A stretch of DNA of 34,088 nucleotides from Miltoncostaea sp050249835. GTDB lineage: Bacteria; Actinomycetota; Thermoleophilia; Miltoncostaeales; Miltoncostaeaceae. The stretch spans positions 1 through 34,088 of the forward strand of contig JBFWPT010000044.1 of assembly GCA_050249835.1 (NCBI GenBank). The letters are read 5' to 3'. Position numbers and translations under genes: made by a program. The notes under the pieces were generated by a model. The model was not told the origin of the DNA. It did not search any database and saw only the letters and a list, made by a program, of their open reading frames with translations. Position 1 is the stretch's first letter. Every line of letters begins with the position of its first letter. Shown in pieces: positions 15,564 to 22,699 of the stretch.

Positions 15564-16844
15564 ATGACGGGACGCGAGGCGGCCATCCTCCATGCGGACC
15601 TCGACGCCTTCTTCGCCTCGGTGGAGCAGCGCGACGACCCGTCCCTGCGCGGGAGGCCCGTGCTCGTGGGCGGCTGGGTGGTGACGGCGGCCAGCTACGA
15701 GGCGAAGCGGATGGGCGTCGACAGCGGGATGGGCGGCGCCACGGCCCGGCGCCTCTGCCCGGACGCGGTCACGGTGCCGCCGCGCTGGGAGGCCTACGTG
15801 GCGGCCAGCAAGGCGGTCTTCGAGGTCTTCCGCGACACCTCGCCCGTCGTGGAGGGCCTCTCGATCGACGAGGCGTTCCTCGACGTGCGCGGCATGGCCC
15901 GGGCCTTCGGCACGCCCACGCAGATCGCCCTGCGCCTGCGCCGGGACGTGCGCGAGCGCACCGGGCTGCCGATCACCGTCGGCGTCGCCACCACCAAGAG
16001 CCTCGCCAAGGTGGCGAGCGCCCTCGCCAAGCCCGACGGCCTCATGGTGATCCCCGAGGAGTGCGAGATCGCCCTGCTGCACGGGCTGCGCGTGGAGCGG
16101 CTCTGGGGGGTCGGCCCGGCGACGGCCGCGCGGCTGCACCGGCGGGGCCTGACGCGTGTCGGGGATCTCGCGGCGCTCGGCGAGGACCGGCTGGTGGAGG
16201 TGCTCGGCAAGGCGTCCGGCCGGCACCTCCACGCGCTCGCGCACAACCTCGATCCGCGACCGGTCGAGGGGCGGCGGCGGCGGCGCACGTTCGGCGCCCA
16301 GTCGGCGCTCGGGCGGCGGCCCCGCTCCCCCGAGGCGCTCGACGCCGTGCTCGTGGGGCTGGTGGACCGGGTCACCCGGCGCATGCGCCAGGCGGGGCGC
16401 TCCGGCCGCACCGTGACCCTGCGGCTGCGCTTCGGCGACTACTCCGCGGCCACCCGCTCGCGCACCCTCCCCCGCCCGACGGCGTCGTCGTCCACCGTGC
16501 TCGCGGCGGCGCGGACGCTGCTGGAGGACGCCGGCCCGGTGGTCGCCGCCCGGGGCCTCACCCTGCTGGGCATCACCGTCTCGAACCTCGACGACGAGCA
16601 CGCCGACGGCCAGCTCACCCTGCCCATCGACGAGCCGGCCTCCGACGCCCTGGACAAGGCCCTCGACGCGGTGCGCGACCGGTTCGGTCCCACCGCGGTC
16701 ACCCGGGCCTCGGTGGCCGGGCGCGACCCGGGGCTCGCGGCCTGGCTGCCGCCGGAGGGGGGCCGGCGACGGCCGGGCCGCGGATCCCCGCGTCCCCCGG
16801 GCCCGCCCCCTGTGCGAAGGGCGGGCCCGGATCAGGCTCGCTAG
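15564..16844 (+). CDS. dinB: DNA polymerase IV (Y-family, DinB)
   Basis: This 426-residue translesion polymerase has the metal-binding LHADLDAFFASVEQ (Asp12; Phe17 is the likely steric gate) and SIDEAFLD (Asp102-Glu103). The palm continues with YEAKRMGVDSGMGG, and a helix-hairpin-helix region (LWGVGPATAARLHRRGL) precedes the little-finger domain. The last 35 or so residues are a Pro/Arg-rich tail over a terminator hairpin. I favour ATG 15564 because the palindromic LexA box ends there. An in-frame ATG at 15555 lies inside the box. It copies past damaged bases and should be SOS-induced. No imuA/imuB-type partners are nearby. Confidence 0.95.
   Translation: MTGREAAILHADLDAFFASVEQRDDPSLRGRPVLVGGWVVTAASYEAKRMGVDSGMGGATARRLCPDAVTVPPRWEAYVAASKAVFEVFRDTSPVVEGLSIDEAFLDVRGMARAFGTPTQIALRLRRDVRERTGLPITVGVATTKSLAKVASALAKPDGLMVIPEECEIALLHGLRVERLWGVGPATAARLHRRGLTRVGDLAALGEDRLVEVLGKASGRHLHALAHNLDPRPVEGRRRRRTFGAQSALGRRPRSPEALDAVLVGLVDRVTRRMRQAGRSGRTVTLRLRFGDYSAATRSRTLPRPTASSSTVLAAARTLLEDAGPVVAARGLTLLGITVSNLDDEHADGQLTLPIDEPASDALDKALDAVRDRFGPTAVTRASVAGRDPGLAAWLPPEGGRRRPGRGSPRPPGPPPVRRAGPDQAR
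16799..16828. terminator. Strong hairpin at the dinB/ALDH convergent junction
   Basis: GGGCCCGCCC (16799-16808) and GGGCGGGCCC (16819-16828) form a perfect 10-bp GC stem with a 10-base loop. It lies inside the last codons of dinB and 13 bases beyond the ALDH stop. A second short repeat, GGCTC and GAGCC (16835-16839 with 16844-16848), encloses the shared stop. There is no T tract. Confidence 0.65.
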
Positions 16845-18331
16845 AGCCCGACGATCACGGACTTGGTCTCGAGGTAGGCGTTGAGGACCTCCTCGCCCAT
16901 CTCCCGGCCCCAGCCCGACTGCTTGTAGCCGCCGAACGGCAGCTCGGCGCTGAACACGTGGTACGTGTTGACGTGGACCGTGCCCGCCTTGATGCGCTTG
17001 GCGAGGCGGTGCGCCGCCGAGACGTCCTTCGTCCACACGCCGGCCGCCAGGCCGTAGTGGGAGTCGTTCGCCTGGCGGGCGAGGTCGTCGATGTCGGCGA
17101 ACGGCATCGCCGCGATCACCGGCCCGAAGATCTCCTCCCGCACGATGCGGTGGTCCGGCTGGGCGTCCACGAGCACCGTCGGCTGCACGAACCAGCCGTC
17201 GCCGTCGATCGCCTCGCCGCCGGCGACGGCGCGGCTGCCCTCGTCGGCGCCGGCCGCGAGGTAGCCGGTCACCCGGTCGAACTGCTCCTGCGACACGAGC
17301 GGGCCCATCTGGGTGTCCGGGTCCAGGCCGTGTCCGACCCGGATGTTCCGGGCCGCCTCGGCGACGCCCTCGACCACCCGGTCGAACTGGTCCTGCTGGA
17401 TGTAGAGGCGCGAGCCCGCGCTGCAGACCTCGCCCTGGTTGAAGAAGATGCCCTGCGCGGCGCCCGCGATGGCGGCGTCCACGTCGGCGTCCGACAGGAT
17501 GATGTTGGGCGACTTGCCGCCCAGCTCCAGGGAGACCCGCTTCAGGTTGCCCGAGGCGGCGCGGAGGATCATCTTCCCGACCTCGGTCGAGCCGGTGAAG
17601 GCGACCTTGTCGATGCCCTCGTGGGCGGCGATCGCGGCGCCGGCCGTCTCGCCGTACCCCGGGATGACGTTGACGACGCCGTCCGGCACGCCGGCCTCCA
17701 GCATCAGCTCGCCGAGGCGCAGCGCGCTGAGCGGCGTCTGCTCGGCCGGCTTCAGGATGACCGTGTTGCCGGTCGCCAGCGCCGGGCCCAGCTTCCAGGC
17801 CGCCATCAGCAGCGGGAAGTTCCAGGGGATGATCTGGCCCACGACGCCGACCGGCTCGCGGGTGGTGTAGCAGTGGAACTCGGCGCCGGGCATGTACGGC
17901 ACGGACGGCGTGATGGTGCCGCCCTTCAGCTTGGTGGCCCAGCCGGCCATGTACCAGAAGAGGTCGGCGGACAGCGCGACGTCGGCCGCGAGGGCGACGC
18001 TCTTGGGCTTGCCGTTGTCGAGCGAGTCGAGCTCGGCGAGCTCGTCCGCGTGCTCGGCGATGAGGTCGCCGACGCGGTGGACGATGCGGCCGCGCTCGGA
18101 CGGGGTCATGCGGCCCCAGGGGCCGTCGAGGGCGCGGCGCGCCGCCTGGACGGCGAGGTCCACGTCCGCCGCGCCGCCCTCGGCGACCTCGGCGAGGACC
18201 TCGCCCGTCGCCGGGTCGACCGTCTCGAAGGTGCGGCCGCTCGCCGCCTCCCGCCACCGCCCGTCGATCAGCAGCTCGCGCGTGCCGGTCGGCAGCCGGC
18301 GGGACCGGGGGGGCGTGCTGGTGGTGGACAT
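16841..18331 (-). CDS. NAD(P)-dependent aldehyde dehydrogenase
   Basis: This 496-residue enzyme oxidises aldehydes to acids. The family landmarks are present: IPWNFPLLMAAWKLGPALATG (cofactor loop), KPAEQTPLSAL, AFTGSTEVGK, the general-base Glu in SLELGGKSPN, the catalytic Cys in FFNQGEVCSAGSR, and EEIFGPV. Its length and the paired divergent GAF regulator resemble acetaldehyde or general alcohol-derived aldehyde dehydrogenases of actinobacteria, but the substrate is not fixed by the sequence. ATG 18331 has GGAG five bases upstream. A 22-bp inverted repeat lies 22 bases before the start. The TAG shares a CTAG with dinB. Confidence 0.93.
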   Translation of the reverse strand: MSTTSTPPRSRRLPTGTRELLIDGRWREAASGRTFETVDPATGEVLAEVAEGGAADVDLAVQAARRALDGPWGRMTPSERGRIVHRVGDLIAEHADELAELDSLDNGKPKSVALAADVALSADLFWYMAGWATKLKGGTITPSVPYMPGAEFHCYTTREPVGVVGQIIPWNFPLLMAAWKLGPALATGNTVILKPAEQTPLSALRLGELMLEAGVPDGVVNVIPGYGETAGAAIAAHEGIDKVAFTGSTEVGKMILRAASGNLKRVSLELGGKSPNIILSDADVDAAIAGAAQGIFFNQGEVCSAGSRLYIQQDQFDRVVEGVAEAARNIRVGHGLDPDTQMGPLVSQEQFDRVTGYLAAGADEGSRAVAGGEAIDGDGWFVQPTVLVDAQPDHRIVREEIFGPVIAAMPFADIDDLARQANDSHYGLAAGVWTKDVSAAHRLAKRIKAGTVHVNTYHVFSAELPFGGYKQSGWGREMGEEVLNAYLETKSVIVGL

Positions 18332-18353
18332 CGGTGCTCCTGTCTCGTGGGGA

Positions 18354-18388
18354 GTTCGTGTCGAAATTCACGAACGACGAGACCGTAG
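18354..18388 (-). promoter_or_regulatory. ALDH promoter with palindromic operator
   Basis: GTTCGTG (18354-18360) and CACGAAC (18369-18375) are perfect 7-bp arms around the AT-richer 8-base spacer TCGAAATT. On the minus strand TACGGT (18388-18383) could be the ALDH -10 box, placing the operator just downstream of the transcription start, where a repressor would block. No -35 is clear. Confidence 0.5.
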
Positions 18389-18398
18389 GAGCGGTGGG

Positions 18399-18441
18399 GT
18401 TGCGGACGGGTTGCGCCCCCGGGGGGTTGCACCCACGTTGC
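18399..18441 (+). promoter_or_regulatory. Four GTTGC repeats with 11-bp phasing
   Basis: GTTGC occurs at 18399, 18410, 18426 and 18437, forming two pairs with 11-bp (one helical turn) spacing and 27 bp between pairs. They lie between the ALDH promoter and the GAF regulator start, a likely binding array for that regulator. Confidence 0.45.
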
Positions 18442-18494
18442 ACCGGTCACGAGGTCCGGTTGATTCCGGGGCCCCCGGAGCGGACCATTGGCCG

Positions 18495-20030
18495 ATGGAC
18501 GCTGACGGGGGCACGACGACGGTCCGCTGGACGGCGGTGGAGGCGCTCGGCGACCGCATGAGCCACGCGCGCTCGCTGCGCCGCCTGCACGACGCCTTCA
18601 CGGCGGGCGAGGAGATCCGCGGGCTGCGGCCGGTGATCGCGGAGTCCTGGGAGCGGTCCGGCGCGGCCGGCGTGGACCCGGGCGGCCACCGCCCCGACGT
18701 GCTGCTGGGCCTGGACGACATCGACGACCGCTGGGAGCACCACGTCCTGTTCGGCGCCCTGCCGGTGCTGCGGCACATGCTGCGCGAGGCGACCACCCAG
18801 GCCGGCCACATGCTCGTCATCAGCGACGCGACCGGCGTGCTCCTGTGGATCGAGGGGCACCGCCGGGTGGTGGAGGCCACCGAGGAGATGCGCCTCGTGC
18901 GCGGCGCCGACTGGAGCGAGGCCGGCGCGGGCACCAACGCCCTCGGCACGGCGATCGCGCTCGACCACCCGGTCCAGATCTTCTCCGCCGAGCACTACAG
19001 CCGGACGGTCCACCCGTGGCAGTGCTCCGGCGCGCCGATCCACGACCCGGACACGGGCGACATCCTGGGCGTCATCGACCTGACGGGCCACCTCAAGACG
19101 GCCCACCCGCACACGCTCTCGCTCGTGTCGGCGGCAGCCGCCTACGCCGAGGCGAGCCTCGCGGCCGACCGCCGCCGCGCCGAGCAGCGCCTGCGCGAGC
19201 TCTACTGCTCCCGCATCGCGGGGGCCACGCAGCCGACCGCGCTGCTCGGGGCCCAGGGCCGGGTGCTCATGTCGCTGCCCCACGGCTGGGTGCGCGGGCC
19301 GCTGGAGATCCCCGCCGAGGGCGGCGGGGACGTGGCGCTCGCGGACGGCGGCCTCGCCGCGATCGAGTCCATCGACGAGGGCCGCGGCCATGTGCTGTGG
19401 CGCCGGGGGCCCGCGCGCGGCCGCCCCGGGCCGCCCGCCGCGCGGGTGTGCGTCGGCGGCCCGCGCCCGTGCATCGAGCGCGGCGGCACCCGCACCGACG
19501 TCGGCCCCCGCCAGGCCGAGATGCTGGTGCTGCTGGCGCTGAGCCCCCAGGGCCTGACCGCGGAGCAGCTCGCACTGGAGCTCTACGGCGAGCACGGCAA
19601 GGCCGTCACGGTGCGGGCGGAGCTGAGCCGCCTGCGCTCCCAGCTCCCCGGCCTCATCGAGGCGCGGCCCTACCGCCTGGCGGAGGGCGTGGCCTGCGAC
19701 GTCCTCGAGATCGAGCGCCTCGCCCGCGAGGGGCGCGTCGGCCTCGCCCTGCAGCGGTACCACGGCCCGCTGCTCCCCCACTCCGAGGTGCCGCTGGTGG
19801 TGGAGGCGCGCCACCGCATCGAGGGCGTCCTGCGCACGGGGGTGATGGGCGCCGCCGATCCGGAGCTGCTGGAGGCATGGGCCGCCACGACCTCCGGCCG
19901 CGAGGACCTGCCGGCCGCCGAGATGCTGCTCGGGCTGCTCGGCGAGGTCGACCCGCGGCGCGGCGGCGCCGCGGCCCGCGTGCGGCGCCTGCGCGAGCGC
20001 GACGGCGCGGAGCTGCCCGCACCCTGGTAG
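18495..20030 (+). CDS. GAF-domain regulator of the AcoR type with winged-helix C-terminus
   Basis: This 511-residue protein has an N-terminal helical region with the RPVIAESWERS motif (residues 45-55), a GAF sensor domain at about 85-225 with the AcoR-like signature GAGTNALGTAIAL, CSGAPIHDP and LGVIDLTG, and a C-terminal winged-helix domain at about 330-410 followed by helices. The AAA+ and Fis parts of sigma-54 activators are absent. It is divergent from ALDH, 163 bp apart, with an operator and phased repeats between. I infer that it senses an aldehyde- or alcohol-related molecule and controls the ALDH. ATG 18495 is the best start, although no close Shine-Dalgarno sequence or -10 is seen. 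Its stop overlaps moeA. Confidence 0.85.
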   Translation: MDADGGTTTVRWTAVEALGDRMSHARSLRRLHDAFTAGEEIRGLRPVIAESWERSGAAGVDPGGHRPDVLLGLDDIDDRWEHHVLFGALPVLRHMLREATTQAGHMLVISDATGVLLWIEGHRRVVEATEEMRLVRGADWSEAGAGTNALGTAIALDHPVQIFSAEHYSRTVHPWQCSGAPIHDPDTGDILGVIDLTGHLKTAHPHTLSLVSAAAAYAEASLAADRRRAEQRLRELYCSRIAGATQPTALLGAQGRVLMSLPHGWVRGPLEIPAEGGGDVALADGGLAAIESIDEGRGHVLWRRGPARGRPGPPAARVCVGGPRPCIERGGTRTDVGPRQAEMLVLLALSPQGLTAEQLALELYGEHGKAVTVRAELSRLRSQLPGLIEARPYRLAEGVACDVLEIERLAREGRVGLALQRYHGPLLPHSEVPLVVEARHRIEGVLRTGVMGAADPELLEAWAATTSGREDLPAAEMLLGLLGEVDPRRGGAAARVRRLRERDGAELPAPW

Positions 20031-21187
20031 CCGACGCCGACCTCGCCCGCGCGCGGGACCTGGCGCGGGACCTCGCCCCCGCCACCGGCAGCGAGGACGT
20101 CCCCGTGGGCGCCGCCGCCGGCCGCACCCTGGCCGAGGACGTCGTGGCGGCGCGCGACCTGCCCGCCGCCGACGTGTCCGCGATGGACGGCTGGGCCGTC
20201 CGCGCCGCCGACACCCCGGGGACGCTGCTCGCGGCCGGCGAGAGCGCCGCCGGGGCACCGCGCGGGGCGGCGCTGCGGCCCGGCGAGGCCATGGCGATCT
20301 CCACGGGCGCCCTGCTGCCGCCGGGCGCCGACGCCGTGGCGCGCCGCGAGATCGTCGCCGCGGACGGGGACGCCGTGGCCGTGGGCGCGGTCGTCGCGCC
20401 GGGGCGGGACGTGCGCCGCGCCGGCGAGGTGATCCGCGCCGGCGGGGTGCTGCTGCCCGCCGGGCACCGCGTGCGGGCCCACGAGGTGGGGGCGATCGGC
20501 GCGGTGGGGCTCGCCGTGGTGCGCTGCGCCCGCCGCCCCCGGGTGGGGGTGCTCGCCACCGGCTCCGAGCTCGTGCCGCTGGGCGCCCCGGCGGGCCCGG
20601 CCGAGGTGCACGACTCGAGCCGCCTGGGGGTGGCCGCCCAGCTCGCGGCCGCCGGCGCCGAGGTGGTCGCCGAGGCCACGGTGGGCGACGGCCTGGACGT
20701 CACGGTCGACGCGCTCGCCGCGATGCTCGACGCCGGAGCCGACGTGCTCGTCACCTGCGGGGGCATCTCGGCCGGCGACCACGACCTCGTGCGGCCGGCC
20801 CTCACCCGCCTCGGCTTCGAGGAGGTGGTCCGCGGCGTGCGCGCCACCCCCATCCGGCCGACGGTCATCGCGCGGCGGGGCGCCCGGACCGCGCTGGGCC
20901 TGCCCGGCAACCCGGCGTCCGCGGCCATCGCCGCCCACGTCCTCGGCCGGCCGCTGCTCGGCGTGCCCGACGGGCCGTGGGCGCGCGCGCCCCTGGCCGA
21001 GGCCGTCGCCGGGCACCCGGAGCGCCCCCTGCTGCTGCGCTGCGCGCTCGCCCCCGAGGGCCTCGTGCCGCGCCCGCACCAGGGCTCGCACGCCGTCACC
21101 TCCCTGGCCGGCGCGGACGCGATCGCCGTGGTGCCCGCGGGCGGCGCCCGGGCCGGCGAGGCCGTGGCCTGGACGCCCCTGCCCTGA
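20024..21187 (+). CDS. moeA: Molybdopterin molybdenumtransferase MoeA
   Basis: This protein of about 387 residues inserts molybdate into adenylylated molybdopterin in cofactor synthesis. Family motifs in order are SAMDGWAV (52-59), STGALLPPGADAV, GVLATGSELV, TCGGISAGDHDLV and GLPGNPASAA. There is no in-frame ATG, GTG or TTG near the expected N-terminus. The first upstream-compatible initiator is CTG 20024, inside the last codons of the GAF gene, with GGAG 11 bases earlier. A GTG at 20105 would remove the first helix. I choose CTG with translational coupling. No other molybdenum-cofactor gene is nearby, so the cofactor user is unknown. Confidence 0.88.
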   Translation: MVADADLARARDLARDLAPATGSEDVPVGAAAGRTLAEDVVAARDLPAADVSAMDGWAVRAADTPGTLLAAGESAAGAPRGAALRPGEAMAISTGALLPPGADAVARREIVAADGDAVAVGAVVAPGRDVRRAGEVIRAGGVLLPAGHRVRAHEVGAIGAVGLAVVRCARRPRVGVLATGSELVPLGAPAGPAEVHDSSRLGVAAQLAAAGAEVVAEATVGDGLDVTVDALAAMLDAGADVLVTCGGISAGDHDLVRPALTRLGFEEVVRGVRATPIRPTVIARRGARTALGLPGNPASAAIAAHVLGRPLLGVPDGPWARAPLAEAVAGHPERPLLLRCALAPEGLVPRPHQGSHAVTSLAGADAIAVVPAGGARAGEAVAWTPLP

Positions 21188-21197
21188 CCGTCAGGGC
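21181..21197. terminator. Symmetric hairpin containing both stops of moeA and sigG-like gene
   Basis: GCCCTGA (21181-21187) and TCAGGGC (21191-21197) are perfect arms around CCG. The moeA stop TGA and the opposing gene's stop (TCA on plus) form the inner ends of the two arms. Bidirectional terminator function is inferred. Confidence 0.5.
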
Positions 21198-22144
21198 GTC
21201 CCGGCGGGCAGATCCAGCGGGAGCCCGAGGCCGGCGAACGTGCTCCAGCCGAAGGTGGTGATCTCGGCGATGCGGCCGTCCTCCACGCGCAGCACGTCCA
21301 GCTTGAACCCGCGGAACACGCTGTCGCCGGTCCGGCGCAGGTAGCTCGCGGCGGCCGGCATGCGGTTGACCGCGGTGGGTCGCAGGCGCCAGTCGCCCTC
21401 GCGGCCCGGCCCGAAGGCGTTCGTGATGAGGCCGCGGACGGCGGCGAGGCCCTCGAAGGAGAGCGGCGCCGGGGGCATCGAGACGCGGATGTCCTCGGCG
21501 GCGATGGCGATCGCGGCGGCCGCGTCGCACCGCTCGTGCGCGTCGATGAAGCGGGCCAGCACGTCGCGCTCGTCCGCCGTCGGCGCGCCCGCCGACCACG
21601 ATCCGCGCCGGGCGGGCAGGTGCTCCGCCAGCGTGGCCCGCGCCCGCTGCAGGGCCGAGTTGGCGGCGGGCACGCTCGTCTCCAGCATCGCCGCCGTCTC
21701 GGCGGCCGGCCAGCCCAGGACGTCCCGTGCCACGAGGGCCGCCCGCTGGCGCGGCGGCAGCAGCTGGAGCGCCGCGAGGAACACCAGCTCGATCGTCTCC
21801 CGCTCCACGGCCCGGGCGTCGGGCCCCTCGGCCTCGTCGGGCACGGCGTCGAGCAGGACGTCCGGGTACGGGGTGAGCCAGGGCACCTCCCGCCCGACCG
21901 TCGCCTCCGGCGTCGCGCGCCGGCGGCGACGGGCGTCGATGCACACGTTCGTGGCGATCCGGTAGAGCCAGGCGCGGGCGGTGCCGGGGTCGAACCCGGC
22001 CCGCCCGCGCCACGCCCGCAGGTACGTCTCCAGCACCGCGTCCTCGGCCTCGTCGAACGAGGCGAGCATACGGTAGCAGTGGACGTGCAGCTCCCGGCGG
22101 TGGCGCTCCGTGTCCAGCGCGAAGGCGCCCGTCGGCCCGGTCAT
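21191..22144 (-). CDS. ECF sigma factor, SigG-like, with SnoaL/NTF2-like C-terminal domain
   Basis: This 317-residue sigma factor has region 2 at about residues 12-85 (ELHVHCYRMLASFDEAEDAVLETYLRAW; ARAWLYRIATNVCIDARRRR), region 4 at about 115-172 (LQLLPPRQRAALVARDVLGWPAAETAAML) and an NTF2-like domain at about 190-310. This order fits the SigG/ECF56-like group, where the tail modulates activity and no classical anti-sigma factor is needed. The ATG overlaps the stop of the VOC gene (ATGA), so the two form an operon. In mycobacteria SigG has been linked with methylglyoxal stress, which would suit a VOC neighbour. That link is inference here. Confidence 0.9.
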   Translation of the reverse strand: MTGPTGAFALDTERHRRELHVHCYRMLASFDEAEDAVLETYLRAWRGRAGFDPGTARAWLYRIATNVCIDARRRRRATPEATVGREVPWLTPYPDVLLDAVPDEAEGPDARAVERETIELVFLAALQLLPPRQRAALVARDVLGWPAAETAAMLETSVPAANSALQRARATLAEHLPARRGSWSAGAPTADERDVLARFIDAHERCDAAAAIAIAAEDIRVSMPPAPLSFEGLAAVRGLITNAFGPGREGDWRLRPTAVNRMPAAASYLRRTGDSVFRGFKLDVLRVEDGRIAEITTFGWSTFAGLGLPLDLPAGTP

Positions 22145-22563
22145 CCCCCGGACCCCGCCCGGCGGACCTCCTGCACGAGCCAGCCGTTGCCGTCCGGGTC
22201 GGACAGCTCCAGGTAGCTGCTGTAGTCCCCCCGCGCGGGGTCGAGGCCCTCCGTGCGGCCCTCGGGGCCGAAGTGGAACGGCTCGCTCACGTCCACGCCC
22301 CTGCCCACGAGCTCGGCGCGGGCCGCCTCGATGTCGTCCACCACCAGGTGCAGGCCCTGCACGCTGCCCGGCTCCGTGCGGGCGATGCCCACCCCGAACG
22401 TGATCGAGCAGGCCGACCCCGGCGGGGTGAGCTGCACCACCCGGAACGTGTCGCCGGCCTTGTGGTCGACGTCCACGTGGAACCCGAACGACTCCTCGTA
22501 GAACGCCTTCGCGCGGTCCACGTCGGACACCGGCAGGACGATCACCTCGAGCTTCCAGTCCAT
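22141..22563 (-). CDS. VOC (glyoxalase/bleomycin-resistance) superfamily protein
   Basis: This 140-residue protein has paired beta-alpha-beta-beta-beta units: VIVLPVSDVDRAKAFYEESFGFHVDVDH at the start, then GLHLVVDDIEAARAELVGRGVDVSEPFHFGPEG and YSSYLELSDPDGNGWLVQE at the end. This is the VOC fold used by glyoxalase I, dioxygenases and antibiotic-binding proteins, so the reaction is not determined. ATG 22563 has a clear GGAGGGG four bases upstream. It leads the operon with the SigG-like factor, making it a likely target or partner of that factor. Its leader begins with a GC hairpin. Confidence 0.9.
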   Translation of the reverse strand: MDWKLEVIVLPVSDVDRAKAFYEESFGFHVDVDHKAGDTFRVVQLTPPGSACSITFGVGIARTEPGSVQGLHLVVDDIEAARAELVGRGVDVSEPFHFGPEGRTEGLDPARGDYSSYLELSDPDGNGWLVQEVRRAGSGG

Positions 22564-22582
22564 CGTTCCCCTCCGTTCCCGG

Positions 22583-22613
22583 GGGCGCCGGCGGCGCCCG
22601 TCACCACCTATAA
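22583..22613 (-). promoter_or_regulatory. VOC-sigma operon promoter and 5' hairpin
   Basis: On the minus strand TTATAG (22613-22608) is a plausible -10 with transcription starting near 22601. Immediately inside the transcript GGGCGCC and GGCGCCC (22583-22589 with 22593-22599) form a 7-bp stem with a 3-base loop, ending before the Shine-Dalgarno sequence. It may protect the 5' end or tune translation. Confidence 0.45.
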
Positions 22614-22632
22614 CGCAGCGGATGCCGTCGGC

Positions 22633-22690
22633 TCATCGGTCGGCCGATGACCCCGGACCGGCCGACCTCGTCATGGCATGACGATACGGT
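22633..22690 (+). promoter_or_regulatory. Acyltransferase promoter with nested palindromes
   Basis: TACGGT (22685-22690) is a -10 candidate nine bases before GTG 22700. Directly upstream is the perfect 17-bp palindrome TCGTCATGGCATGACGA (22668-22684). Further up are TCATCGG and CCGATGA (22633-22639 with 22644-22650), and GGTCGGCC and GGCCGACC (22638-22645 with 22660-22667), which would be mutually exclusive as hairpins. Confidence 0.55.
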
Positions 22691-22699
22691 GGGCCCATC

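Noticed and set aside
13920..18443. A minus-strand frame open for 1507 codons that could look like one giant protein
   Set aside because: Only the last 392 codons (from 15098) are protein-like. The rest runs antisense to dinB and out of frame with the ALDH and DGPF genes. It is a third-position GC artefact.
19654..21099. A 481-codon minus-strand Ser/Thr/Pro/Ala-rich frame opposite moeA
   Set aside because: It is an antisense shadow of moeA with low-complexity composition and no start signal.
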